NCBI GenBank assembly: GCA_031409875.1 | Contig: JANNYB010000045.1 | Span: forward strand, 1-64,000 | Direction: 5' to 3' | Length of the DNA: 64,000 bases | DNA from: CALMEH01 sp031409875 | Lineage (GTDB): Bacteria; Acidobacteriota; Blastocatellia; Pyrinomonadales; Pyrinomonadaceae | Shown: piece after piece, positions 27,964-35,955 of the stretch | Position numbering within the stretch: position 1 is the stretch's first letter | Layout of the letters: every line of letters starts with the position of its first letter | The notes under the pieces: generated by a model | Seen by the model: only the letters and a program-made list of their open reading frames with translations | What the model was told of the DNA's origin: nothing | Databases searched by the model: none | Translations under genes and position numbers: made by a program

Positions 27964-29250
27964 TTAACCGAGTATTTCGTGTTTTTTGCTCAATAAATTA
28001 ACGAGAAATGTTGAAAGAAACGCTAAACCTGCGGCAACTGTTACGCCGTAAAAAGCGAGCGTGTAATCGCCGTTATTTGCGCTGGCGAGTTTGCCTGTGA
28101 TGACTGAACCGAGAAAACCGCCGAAGGTTTCAATCAGCGTAATCGCGCCTAAAATCTTGCCGACGTCTTTTAATCCGAAACTTTCAACCGTCAAAAGTTG
28201 AATCAAAACGAAAGTTCCGCCGTAACCTAATCCGAACGGAATCAGAAAAACAAAAATCGTGCTTGGCGTTAAAAAACCGAGTAGCATCAAAGTTGAAAGA
28301 AACATCACAGCGCAGCAAATCATTATCACTTTGCGCGTCGGAAAACGGTCGCACAGCCAGCCGAAAAGAAATTTCCCGCCGACGCTCGTAACAAAAAGAA
28401 TACTCTGCGCGACGCTTGCCGCTTCTTTTGAAACGCCGACTGTATTTTGCAGATAAAGATTAAATTGTTGCGAAATCGTAAAAATCGGATAAAAAATCAA
28501 CGCCGCACACAAACCTAAAACCCAAAAAATCGGTGATTTTAACGCTTCGCCGAAAGTGTAACCCGAAAGCATCGGAACTTTATCTTCACTTCCTGAATCT
28601 GCCACAACTTCATCGCCGTCAAAATTTGCGCCGACATCTTGCGCTTTGTCGCGGACAATAAAAATCACAGCGGGAAGCAAAATCAGCCACACCAACAAAC
28701 TCAAAATTTGCAAAGCCGTGCGCCAACCGTAATTCGCAATCAGCGGCGTGGCAACAAGCGGAATCAACGCGCCGCCGAAACTCGTTCCGGTTAAAACAAT
28801 TCCCATCGCCAAGCCTCGCCTGCGCCGAAACCAATTGGAAATCAGCACGGTTTGAATCATTACGCCGACGAGTCCGAGCGACAAACCGAGAACCGAATGC
28901 GACAAATAAATGTCTAAAGGTTTGGTCGCAAATGAATAAAAAACCAAACCACCGCCAAGCACAATCGAACCAATCGCCATCAGCCATCGCGCACCGATTT
29001 TCTGAATAACTTGCCCGATAACAAACGAAAAAATTCCCGCCAGCAAAAACGTCAAACCTGCCGCCAAACCTGTAACGGCATCTTTCGTCTGCGCCGTAAC
29101 CGTGCCGATTTTCAGCAAATCTTCCTGAATCGGTTTATAAAAAACCGGCAAACCGCCGATTGATAAACCGTTGCTAATCAGCAACGCAAGCGTCGAAATG
29201 CCAACAATTATCCAGCCGTAAAAAATTTTATTTTTGTTCGTTTCGGTCAT
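27964..29250 (-). CDS. MFS transporter (oxalate/formate antiporter-like)
   Basis: 428 residues with twelve predicted helices. The first helix (FYGWIIVGISTLALLISNGL), LGLSLGLVGVMIQTVLISNWF with RRRRGLAMGIVLTG, and the second-half loop LCDRFPTRKV are typical of the OFA/monocarboxylate branch. It probably exchanges or imports an organic acid. ATG 29250 was chosen over TTG 29274, because the TTG extension merely overlaps the small ORF upstream. Its first codons overlap the 3' end of that small ORF. Confidence 0.88.
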   Translation of the reverse strand: MTETNKNKIFYGWIIVGISTLALLISNGLSIGGLPVFYKPIQEDLLKIGTVTAQTKDAVTGLAAGLTFLLAGIFSFVIGQVIQKIGARWLMAIGSIVLGGGLVFYSFATKPLDIYLSHSVLGLSLGLVGVMIQTVLISNWFRRRRGLAMGIVLTGTSFGGALIPLVATPLIANYGWRTALQILSLLVWLILLPAVIFIVRDKAQDVGANFDGDEVVADSGSEDKVPMLSGYTFGEALKSPIFWVLGLCAALIFYPIFTISQQFNLYLQNTVGVSKEAASVAQSILFVTSVGGKFLFGWLCDRFPTRKVIMICCAVMFLSTLMLLGFLTPSTIFVFLIPFGLGYGGTFVLIQLLTVESFGLKDVGKILGAITLIETFGGFLGSVITGKLASANNGDYTLAFYGVTVAAGLAFLSTFLVNLLSKKHEILG

Positions 29251-29371
29251 CTTCTTGCTCGTCTTTTTCGTCAATAATTACTGCACTTTGCAGTGCAACG
29301 GTTAATTCCCAAAGCTGATTTTGGATTTCCATTCTTTGCGTAATTGCTTCGGGCGACATATCAACTTCCAT
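29228..29371 (-). CDS. Very small acidic ORF paired with a nucleotidyltransferase (copy 1)
   Basis: 47 residues, starting MEVDMSPEAITQRMEIQNQL and ending in DRNEQK. ATG 29371 has a good AGAGGTG ribosome site and overlaps the upstream nucleotidyltransferase stop by 11 bases. Its 3' end overlaps the MFS gene start. A paralogue at 29862-30017 shares the DMSxEAI start and the DRNEQK end in the same position after another nucleotidyltransferase. This supports a real gene. Function unknown. Confidence 0.65.
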   Translation of the reverse strand: MEVDMSPEAITQRMEIQNQLWELTVALQSAVIIDEKDEQEDDRNEQK

Positions 29372-29828
29372 CGTTCACCTCTTTCAAATAATTCAAATCA
29401 ATCAAATCTTTATCGCGTCCGGCGTTTTCCTTTAGAAAAATCATTCCTTCACGCGAAACAATCCACAATTCGCCCTTGTTCCATTTTGCTTTTTTGCGCC
29501 CTTCCCAAACGTCTTCTAATGCTTCGGTTACAAGCAAAAAATCAAGTGTGATAAGAATTTTCGATTCTTTATCAATCTTTGAAATTCGTCGAATCTCAAT
29601 CATTCCGTCGTCAAAATGAAGCGGCAAGCCTTCCACGTCATAGCCCAGACTTTGAGCAATTTGCCAAACCTTTTCCAAATCTTCCGACAAAATCAGCAAA
29701 TCAATATCAAGCGTCGCACGATTAAACCCGTGAATCGCCATCGCCCAACCGCCACAAATCGCGTAATCAATTTTTTCACGATTTAGCGTTTCGGTCAGAT
29801 TTACAAATTCTTGTAAAAGCGTTGACAT
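29361..29828 (-). CDS. Nucleotidyltransferase of the pol-beta superfamily (copy 1)
   Basis: 155 residues from ATG 29828. Motifs are ICGGWAMAIHGFNRATLDIDLLI, with Asp41 and Asp43 as the metal pair, and a later acidic strand (LITLDFLLV). This resembles the AbiEii/MNT-type stand-alone nucleotidyltransferases that transfer a nucleotide to a protein or RNA target. It is homologous to the gene at 30004. The TTG start at 29852 was rejected because it lies in a degraded duplication junction. There is no HEPN partner nearby; the small overlapping ORF takes that position. Confidence 0.83.
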   Translation of the reverse strand: MSTLLQEFVNLTETLNREKIDYAICGGWAMAIHGFNRATLDIDLLILSEDLEKVWQIAQSLGYDVEGLPLHFDDGMIEIRRISKIDKESKILITLDFLLVTEALEDVWEGRKKAKWNKGELWIVSREGMIFLKENAGRDKDLIDLNYLKEVNDGS

Positions 29829-29861
29829 AATTTGCTCTTTTTCAGATTTCAAACAAAGAAT

Positions 29862-30017
29862 TTATTTTTGTTCGTTTCGGTCAATTTGCTTTTCCTTTTT
29901 TACTTTTTCGACAGGTTTCTTTTTCGCTTTCATTAACGACAGACAAAGATACCGAATTTGGTCAACCTGTCGCAAACGTCTTGAAATTGCTTCGCTCGAC
30001 ATATCAATTTGCTTCAT
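29862..30017 (-). CDS. Very small basic ORF paired with a nucleotidyltransferase (copy 2)
   Basis: 51 residues: MKQIDMSSEAISRRLRQVDQ, then a Lys-rich tail ending QIDRNEQK. It overlaps the nucleotidyltransferase stop (30004) by 14 bases. The last 25 bases (29862 onward) nearly match the MFS start region at 29228-29250, so the duplicated segment carried the first codons of the transporter with it. The middle has diverged strongly from copy 1 (Lys-rich here, acidic there). Confidence 0.6.
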   Translation of the reverse strand: MKQIDMSSEAISRRLRQVDQIRYLCLSLMKAKKKPVEKVKKEKQIDRNEQK

Positions 30018-30471
30018 CTTTCAATCTCCCAAGATCAATTAAGTCTTTGTCTCTACCTGCCAGAGTCTTCATTTTTATCAAACCTTCCCGCGACACAATC
30101 CATAAATCTTTGCCTTGCCAATCATATTCTTCTCTGGTTTCCCAAACGTCTGCAACTTTCGGAGTTACCAACAACAAATCGAGTGATAAAACTTCTCCGT
30201 CTGCATCAATTTTGGACACTCTGCGAATTTCAACGGCTCTTTCTTTGAACGACATATCGAGTCCGCGAATGTCATAACCTTTTTCGGCGACAAGTTCGTA
30301 GGCTTTTTCGAGCGATTCGGGCTGAATCAAAATATCAATATCAAATGTCGCCCGTGGAAAACCGTGAATCGCCAATGCCAAACCGCCGCAAACCGCGTAT
30401 TCAATTTCGCTTTCTTCGAGCAATTCGATAATGTCGTTCAGTTCATCAAATAAAGCTGTAATTTCAGTCAT
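30004..30471 (-). CDS. Nucleotidyltransferase of the pol-beta superfamily (copy 2)
   Basis: 155 residues from ATG 30471. The active-site signature is VCGGLALAIHGFPRATFDID, with Asp44 and Asp46, and a third acidic residue near Asp98 (LSLDLLLV). The C-terminal AGRDKDLIDLGRL is shared with copy 1 (AGRDKDLIDLNYL). The two proteins are clear paralogues, but diverged. Possible roles are toxin-like modification or regulation; nothing in the window decides this. Confidence 0.85.
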   Translation of the reverse strand: MTEITALFDELNDIIELLEESEIEYAVCGGLALAIHGFPRATFDIDILIQPESLEKAYELVAEKGYDIRGLDMSFKERAVEIRRVSKIDADGEVLSLDLLLVTPKVADVWETREEYDWQGKDLWIVSREGLIKMKTLAGRDKDLIDLGRLKDEAN

Positions 30472-30490
30472 TTTTACATCTTAATCCAAA

Positions 30491-31948
30491 TCACTTCTGA
30501 TGAATAGCCGTTGGGCGTTTGATAAATTCGCCGCGTTTTTCTTCCGTAATTTTGCCGTTATCGAACATTACGCGCCCGCGAATGATGGTTTGCGTTGACC
30601 AGCCTTTTGTCATAAAACCTTCAAACGGCGTATGATCTTGCGCGGACAATAATTCTTCGGCGCGAATTGGCTTTTCTAAATTCATATCAACGATGGTTAA
30701 ATCTGCGTCTGCGCCGATTGCGATGCAACCTTTGCGCGGAAATAATCCGAAATTTCGCGCCGGATTTGCTGAAACGAGTTCGGCAATTCTCGACAAAGAA
30801 ACATTGCGTTTATGTGCGCCTTCGCTGAGCAAAATCGGATATAAAATCGAACTTCCGCCGAATCCGGGCAGAGATTCCCAAACGCCGTTTTGTTTGTGTT
30901 CTTCGCCGCAACAAGCGTGATCTGAAACAACTGTATCAACGTGTCCGCGCTTAATTCCTTCCCACAAAAATTCGCTGTGTTCGCGTGTCCGAATCGGCGG
31001 ATTTACTTTACCTTTTAATCCAATTCCGCTTCGATCAAGTTCTTCGTGGTCGAGCGCGAGATGATGCAAAGTTGTTTCGAGTTTAATGTCGTGATTCGGA
31101 TAAGTTCGGCGCACATCAATTCCGGCTTGAAGCGCATCACGCGAAGAAAGATGCAAAAGATTTATCGGGCAACCTGTCGCGTCAGCCAAAATCGCGGCTT
31201 CGTGAACCGATAATTTCTCAGTCAAAGGCGGACGCGCTTCGGAATATGCTTTCAAGCCGGTCAAGCCTTGTTGTTTGACGCGTTCGATGAAAACGCGAAT
31301 CAATTCGGGATTTTCGCAATGCAAACTCAGCGAAATTCGCGCTTTATCTTTATGTTTTTCAGCCAACGTCGAAATGCGCGTCATCAATTCGTATAAATGT
31401 CCCAAATCATAATTTTCCGCCATCGTATAATCTGAACCTTTGGTCGAATCGGCAGAAAGCGTCAAGGCTTTGTAGAACATATAAAATTTGAACGAACCGA
31501 CACCCGCATTTTCGACAAGCCAATCAATTTCATCGAGTTGCGGCGTTGTCATCGGCGCAATGTGATAAGCATAATCGGTGTAGAAATGACCTTTTGAAAG
31601 TTCTAAAACTTCGGGAAAAATGTCGCGGTAAAGTCCGGTTTTGTTCAAATAATGGTGTCCGGTGCGGAAATAACTGATGACCGTGCCGACTCCGCCAACC
31701 AGAGCCGTGCGCGATTCCGATTCTGCATCTTCCGAATGAGGACGATAAATCCCGACGTGATAATGCGAATCAACCGCAGCCGGAAAAACATATTTACCGT
31801 TTGCGTCAACAATTTCATCCGCCAAATTCGCATCAATTTCATCGCTGATTGACGCAATTTTGCCGTCTTTAATGCCAATTTCACATTTCACTTCACCGTG
31901 AAACGGAAAAACAACCGTGCCATTTTTGATAATCGAATCAAATTTCAT
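30491..31948 (-). CDS. Dihydropyrimidinase/hydantoinase-type cyclic amidohydrolase
   Basis: 485 residues. Metal ligands are seen as DSHYHVG (His62, His64), the carboxylatable Lys154 in SFKFYMFYK, a His in LHLSSRDAL and Asp in VVSDHACC. The C-terminal GADADLTIVD is typical of the family. It opens cyclic amide rings such as dihydropyrimidines or hydantoins in the cytoplasm. Its start overlaps the GNAT gene's stop by 11 bases, and the GntR gene follows immediately upstream, so the group is likely one operon. Confidence 0.9.
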   Translation of the reverse strand: MKFDSIIKNGTVVFPFHGEVKCEIGIKDGKIASISDEIDANLADEIVDANGKYVFPAAVDSHYHVGIYRPHSEDAESESRTALVGGVGTVISYFRTGHHYLNKTGLYRDIFPEVLELSKGHFYTDYAYHIAPMTTPQLDEIDWLVENAGVGSFKFYMFYKALTLSADSTKGSDYTMAENYDLGHLYELMTRISTLAEKHKDKARISLSLHCENPELIRVFIERVKQQGLTGLKAYSEARPPLTEKLSVHEAAILADATGCPINLLHLSSRDALQAGIDVRRTYPNHDIKLETTLHHLALDHEELDRSGIGLKGKVNPPIRTREHSEFLWEGIKRGHVDTVVSDHACCGEEHKQNGVWESLPGFGGSSILYPILLSEGAHKRNVSLSRIAELVSANPARNFGLFPRKGCIAIGADADLTIVDMNLEKPIRAEELLSAQDHTPFEGFMTKGWSTQTIIRGRVMFDNGKITEEKRGEFIKRPTAIHQK

Positions 31949-32459
31949 ATTCTCTATTTAAAACCATAAACCGTTGATGCCAATAGGTTTCATCTTTTTT
32001 GAAATAATTTTCTAGAAAGCCGTATTCAATAAAACCGAGTTTTTCGTAAAGCCTGTTAGCGTTTTTATTTGCGGCGACAACGCTCAAAACAATCTGCTTG
32101 ATTGCCGCATTTTCAAACGCTTTTTCGATTGTTTTTTGCAGTAGTTCAAAACCGATATTTCTGCCTGCATATTTCGAATCAACAAACATTTGGACAATCT
32201 CACCGCGATGCTCGGCTTTTGCTCGCAACTCTCTGGAAAACCCGCAAATACCGATTAAATTTTCATCGGCAAACGCACCGAACATAAAATTGTCAGCATT
32301 TTCTTCATCTAAAAAAAATTCAAATTTGAGTTTTTCAATCTTATCTTCTTCTTCAAAAGTCGAGCCGAAATTGTCGGGAAAAGTCTGCAAACATTTCAGT
32401 CTGATATTTCGGTAAAGAATTGAATCTGCTGACTTTAACTTCCGAAAGATAATTAGCAT
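31938..32459 (-). CDS. GNAT family N-acetyltransferase
   Basis: 173 residues. The acetyl-CoA site is recognisable around GEIVQMFVDSKYAGRNIGFELLQKTIEKA, and the final motif is VVAANKNANRLYEKLGFIEYG. The substrate is unknown; many such proteins acetylate small amines or antibiotics. It starts six bases after the GntR stop codon and overlaps the hydantoinase-type gene, consistent with an operon. Confidence 0.9.
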   Translation of the reverse strand: MLIIFRKLKSADSILYRNIRLKCLQTFPDNFGSTFEEEDKIEKLKFEFFLDEENADNFMFGAFADENLIGICGFSRELRAKAEHRGEIVQMFVDSKYAGRNIGFELLQKTIEKAFENAAIKQIVLSVVAANKNANRLYEKLGFIEYGFLENYFKKDETYWHQRFMVLNREYEI

Positions 32460-32465
32460 ATTCTC

Positions 32466-33242
32466 CTATATTTTCGTTTTTCCTTTATTTTCGCGCACGA
32501 GTTTGACCGAATAGCCGTATAAATCGCTTCGATAAAGCGTGTGAACATATTCGACAGGTTTATTTTCGTTCGTATAAACCGTGCGTTCAATGCTCAAAAG
32601 TGCCGTGCCAACGCGCACGTCCAAAAGTTTTGCGACATACGGATCGGCGAGTTCGGCGTGAATCTGCTGAAGCGCGTTGTCGAGATTTACGCCCAATTTC
32701 GTTTCCATCGTGTGCAGCAACGCACCGCTCGAAAGTTCCGCCATCGTTAAACTTGCACCGATATTTTCCGGCAAATAATTGATAATCAAACCAAACGGCT
32801 TGTTTTCATTAAGACGTAATCTTTTCAGACGATAAATCGGCGTTCCCGTCTTTATTTCAAGATGTTCGGCTTCGTGCGCGTCGGCTTCAACGCGGTTCAT
32901 TTCCAACACTTTAACGGGCGTGTCCATTCCCATTTCAATCAGTTCATCGAGCGAGCCGGTCAGATGAATCGTTCCCGTAAAGCGTTTTTTACGAGATTTT
33001 CGCGCCGCAATAATCGTGCCGCGCCCTTGTTTTCGCTCAATTAAACCGTCTTCGGAAAGTGCGTGCAAAGCCTGTCGGACAGTTATGCGCGACACGCCGT
33101 ATTCGATAATCAACTCGCTTTCCGTCGGCAATTTATCGCCCGCTTCAAATGTGCCGGAAGTGATTTTTTCGCGCAGAACATTTTCCAACTGGTAATAAAG
33201 CGGAATCCGCGAACTCGCAAATGTAATTTTCTGTTTAGCCAT
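32466..33242 (-). CDS. GntR/HutC family transcriptional regulator with UTRA domain
   Basis: 258 residues. The winged helix-turn-helix is at about 14-75 (YYQLENVLREKITSGTFEAG, LPTESELIIEYGVSRITVRQ, LIERKQGRGT). The UTRA ligand domain follows (about 95-250; IYRLKRLRLNENKPFGLIIN, YGYSVKLVREN). It binds a small ligand and controls catabolic genes. It sits upstream of the hydantoinase-type gene in the same direction. It is the only local regulator in the catabolic region, so it is the best candidate to bind the TTTGTTATA-N4-TATAACAAA sites. Confidence 0.93.
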   Translation of the reverse strand: MAKQKITFASSRIPLYYQLENVLREKITSGTFEAGDKLPTESELIIEYGVSRITVRQALHALSEDGLIERKQGRGTIIAARKSRKKRFTGTIHLTGSLDELIEMGMDTPVKVLEMNRVEADAHEAEHLEIKTGTPIYRLKRLRLNENKPFGLIINYLPENIGASLTMAELSSGALLHTMETKLGVNLDNALQQIHAELADPYVAKLLDVRVGTALLSIERTVYTNENKPVEYVHTLYRSDLYGYSVKLVRENKGKTKI

Positions 33243-33253
33243 AGCTTTTTATA

Positions 33254-33281
33254 GTCCCAAGTCCCAAGTCCCAAGTCCCAA
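33254..33281. repeat. Four tandem GTCCCAA heptamers
   Basis: GTCCCAA is repeated four times exactly between the GntR start and the cupin stop. A partly complementary stretch (CTTGGAACTTGAGAC) follows at about 33293. A seven-base unit outside coding sequence can change copy number without frame effects, so it could shift promoter or leader spacing of the regulator gene. Confidence 0.8.
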
Positions 33282-33326
33282 GTCAAGTCCGTCTTGGAAC
33301 TTGAGACTTTGGGCTTGAAATCTATT

Positions 33327-34271
33327 TTAATCGTGAGAATGTTCAATTTCCAACTCGTGCATTTTATCGTGAATGTGAACGCGGTCATTTTCCGAATCTG
33401 CCGTGTAATGTTCGCCGAATTCAAAATCGAAATGATTATGATCGTGCGAGTGCATCCATTTGTTGAGTTCCGGCTTTTGACGAATCAAACGCGCCGCCGC
33501 TCGATCAGCGTTTTCATCAGGATTTGAATAAGCGTTGTGATGAAAATGGTTATGCAATTCGCCATCGGTGCGCCCGAAACCTAAAATGCCGTGTTCGCTG
33601 TAAAATGCGCCGTGATTGACATACGCCGGTCGCCAAAAATATCCGCCCGTCGGCAGGTCGCCAAACTGCATCATCCACGAAGTTCCCCAAACGTGATAGG
33701 CTTCTTCCGCGCAATCGTGATACGAAATATTGTCCTGTTGAAAGCCCGGTGTCATTGAATAAAGAAACGTCATCGCGTGGGTTTTTTCGTCAAAATGCAG
33801 CAATTTCAGCAAACAACCCGACGCGGTTTGCGGAAAAAGCGTCGGCACTTGCCACGGCATTTCGGCGTAAGTTCCCATCTGAATCAATCCGCTTCGTTCC
33901 GCGCCGTCAACGTCTTGGTCGGATTCTTCAAAATGCGGTTCGGTATCGTTATACATCACCAGCGCAAAACAACCTTTTTCGGTCGAAAACGCCGGCAGAG
34001 AAACGCCTCGCGGCACGAAAAAATATCCGCCTTTTTTCCAAATCGCGTCGCCGACTTTCATTTCGCCGTCCATGATAAAAATCTCAAGCTCCGAATAAGA
34101 AACCGACGGCGGTTGTTTATATCCAGCGTCCCATTGCACACTCATCGTGCAAGCTCCCGAATCTTCATCAATCGAAAGCATTTTGTAATTATAGCCGTTC
34201 GGAATTCCTTTCAATTCCAATCGCTTAAATGAAACATCTCTGTCAACAAATGGTTCAATGTGTTTTCGCAT
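33327..34271 (-). CDS. Two-domain cupin protein with His-rich C-terminus
   Basis: 314 residues. Two cupin-like halves are visible: about 40-130 (YSELEIFIMDGEMKVGDAIWKKG, FFVPRGVS) and about 175-245 (SYHDCAEEAYHVWGTSWMMQ). The tail (about 245-314) is exceptionally His/Asp-rich (GELHNHFHHNAYSNPDENAD, MHSHDHNHFDFEFGEHY), probably binding metal. It could be a metal-dependent dioxygenase, isomerase or ligand-binding protein. It lies upstream of GntR in the same direction. Confidence 0.78.
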   Translation of the reverse strand: MRKHIEPFVDRDVSFKRLELKGIPNGYNYKMLSIDEDSGACTMSVQWDAGYKQPPSVSYSELEIFIMDGEMKVGDAIWKKGGYFFVPRGVSLPAFSTEKGCFALVMYNDTEPHFEESDQDVDGAERSGLIQMGTYAEMPWQVPTLFPQTASGCLLKLLHFDEKTHAMTFLYSMTPGFQQDNISYHDCAEEAYHVWGTSWMMQFGDLPTGGYFWRPAYVNHGAFYSEHGILGFGRTDGELHNHFHHNAYSNPDENADRAAARLIRQKPELNKWMHSHDHNHFDFEFGEHYTADSENDRVHIHDKMHELEIEHSHD

Positions 34272-34285
34272 AAATTCTCCCGTTC

Positions 34286-34406
34286 AGAGTCCAAACTTTA
34301 GTTTGCCAACCACCAGCGAAGCGAAGTGGTTTTAGTTTTGTTAAAAAATTAAGTTCTTCCCGCTTTGCTTCGCTCGCTGGCGGTGGCACGCTGAAGCGTG
34401 GACTCT
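34286..34406. repeat. Inverted repeat, GAGTCCAAACTTTAGTTTG family
   Basis: The left part (34286-34333) begins AGAGTCCAAACTTTAGTTTG and contains CCAGCGAAGCGAAGTGG. The right part (34359-34406) ends GAAGCGTGGACTCT after CTTTGCTTCGCTCGCTGG. The same outer words occur at 42091, 49725 and 61041. It fills the gap between two minus-strand genes. Confidence 0.85.
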
Positions 34407-34409
34407 AAA

Positions 34410-34679
34410 CTAAAATACAACTTTAAATTCTCTGTCAGGTTTTGAAAAAAGTTCTTCTTTTTTGATAATTTTCTTGTTGTCGGCGTGCCAATAAAAGCCC
34501 GTTGTCGTGATTCGATGATAAAACTCTTGAATCCAAACTTCGCGCTGTTCGGCAATTTCGATGTTCATTGCTTGGGCAATTTGCTCGTATCGCGCCTTTT
34601 GCTCCTCAATCTCTTGAGCAATCCATTGTTCGACTTCTTCGCTTCTTTGCGGTTTATTTTTTAGTATTTTTTTACTCAT
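34410..34679 (-). CDS. Small hypothetical protein
   Basis: 89 residues, highly charged, with a helical first half (EEVEQWIAQEIEEQKARYEQ) and an aromatic-rich end (EFYHRITTTGFYWHAD). No signal peptide. I do not recognise a family. It ends next to a repeat element and lies 23 bases downstream of another small hypothetical gene. Confidence 0.55.
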   Translation of the reverse strand: MSKKILKNKPQRSEEVEQWIAQEIEEQKARYEQIAQAMNIEIAEQREVWIQEFYHRITTTGFYWHADNKKIIKKEELFSKPDREFKVVF

Positions 34680-34702
34680 ATTTTCACATTTTGATAAATG
34701 AC

Positions 34703-35047
34703 TTAATTCATTTTCTCCTCAGAAATGTCAACTTTTCTATTTCTGAAATCTTCAGGAATTTCTAATTCTCCCCAAGAATGACATTCGATTATTAGCCGTC
34801 TATTTTCTATAAAAATCACAAATCCGCACTCAATTCCATCCGAATTTCCCATTAAAAGCGGATTTGAATAAACTACTCTTTTTTCCGACAATTTAGGATG
34901 ACCTATCTCAAAAAAATAACCACTACCCGTATATTCATAGCTAATAAATTTCGCCGACTTTATAATTTCATCAATTTCATTTTTTGATAAAGCATTTCCC
35001 AAAAGTAATTCCAATACTTCTTTTTCAAAATCTCTAAATAATTCCAT
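34703..35047 (-). CDS. Small hypothetical protein
   Basis: 114 residues, acidic, mixed alpha/beta. Visible features are a helical start (MELFRDFEKEVLELLLGNAL) and beta-rich segments (GYFFEIGHPKLSEKRVVYSN, IIECHSWGELEIPEDFRNRK). Such small acidic proteins are sometimes immunity or antitoxin-like, but nothing here proves it. It is AT-richer than the catabolic genes around it. Confidence 0.55.
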   Translation of the reverse strand: MELFRDFEKEVLELLLGNALSKNEIDEIIKSAKFISYEYTGSGYFFEIGHPKLSEKRVVYSNPLLMGNSDGIECGFVIFIENRRLIIECHSWGELEIPEDFRNRKVDISEEKMN

Positions 35048-35080
35048 TTTGAAGAGCCAAACCTTTTATTTGATAAATTT

Positions 35081-35929
35081 CTAAACCCAATCTTCCAATC
35101 CATAAACTCTGGCGGCATTTTCAACTAATAATTTGCGTTTCGGGATTTCGCGTAGTTCCAATTTATCCAATTCATCAATCGCTCGTTTGAAACCGATAAC
35201 GGGATAATCTGTCCCAAACATCACCTTGTCCTGCCCGCGAGAATTGATAAATTTCACTAAAGAAGCGTCCCAATATTTCGGCAAATGCGCGTCTGTGCCG
35301 ATAAAAACATTCGGGTGTTTCCAAGCCATCGAAATCATCTGCTCCGTCCACGGATGACCGATGTGAATGCCGATAATTTTCAATTCAGGAAAATCAATCG
35401 CCACGCGGTCTAAAGTTATCGGCTCGGCAACCGTCCGCAAAAACCACTGCGCCGAATGCCCAACCTGAATCTGCACCGGAACGCCTAATTCCGCGCATTT
35501 CGCATAAAACGGATAATACATCCGGTCATCCGGCGGCGCACCAAACCAATGCGGATAAATATGCGCTCCGACAAATCCGAAATCACGCACGGCACGGTTT
35601 AATTTATCAATCCAAGTCATAATCCGCGATGGATTTAACCCGATAATTCCCTTAAATCTATCAGGATGCGCCGCGCAAACTTCGGCAATCTTTTCAAACG
35701 GCTTTTCAAAAAACAATTCCGACCCAACCGCCGCGCCCGTCGTTGCCACGAGCAAACCTTTATCAATTTTCCCAGCGTCCATCAAAGCCAATTCTTCCTC
35801 AACAGTTACGCCCCGTTTCGTCATCTCCAAAATCCCGACCAAATCCCAAAATTGGTCGAGCTGCGCCGGATAATTTTCGGTAATTTCCTTCGTCCAAAGA
35901 TTGACGACTATATCAATTGCTCGTGTCAT
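35081..35929 (-). CDS. Amidohydrolase_2 (TIM-barrel) protein with altered metal motif
   Basis: 282 residues. The fold is recognised from FDL-type barrel strands (GIIGLNPSR, GAHIYPHWFG, IIGIHIGHPW) and the closing GTDYPV Asp motif, as in ACMSD and related decarboxylases/hydrolases. The usual N-terminal HxH metal pair is replaced: IDVHVHLW-type sequence reads IDIVVNLW here. The remaining His and Asp could still hold one metal. In context it is likely part of the catabolic set. Confidence 0.83.
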   Translation of the reverse strand: MTRAIDIVVNLWTKEITENYPAQLDQFWDLVGILEMTKRGVTVEEELALMDAGKIDKGLLVATTGAAVGSELFFEKPFEKIAEVCAAHPDRFKGIIGLNPSRIMTWIDKLNRAVRDFGFVGAHIYPHWFGAPPDDRMYYPFYAKCAELGVPVQIQVGHSAQWFLRTVAEPITLDRVAIDFPELKIIGIHIGHPWTEQMISMAWKHPNVFIGTDAHLPKYWDASLVKFINSRGQDKVMFGTDYPVIGFKRAIDELDKLELREIPKRKLLVENAARVYGLEDWV

Positions 35930-35955
35930 TTAATAAAAATAAATTCCTTAATTTG

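Noticed and set aside
33254..33281. Possible CRISPR-like array
   Set aside because: The heptamer units have no spacers; this is a simple tandem repeat.
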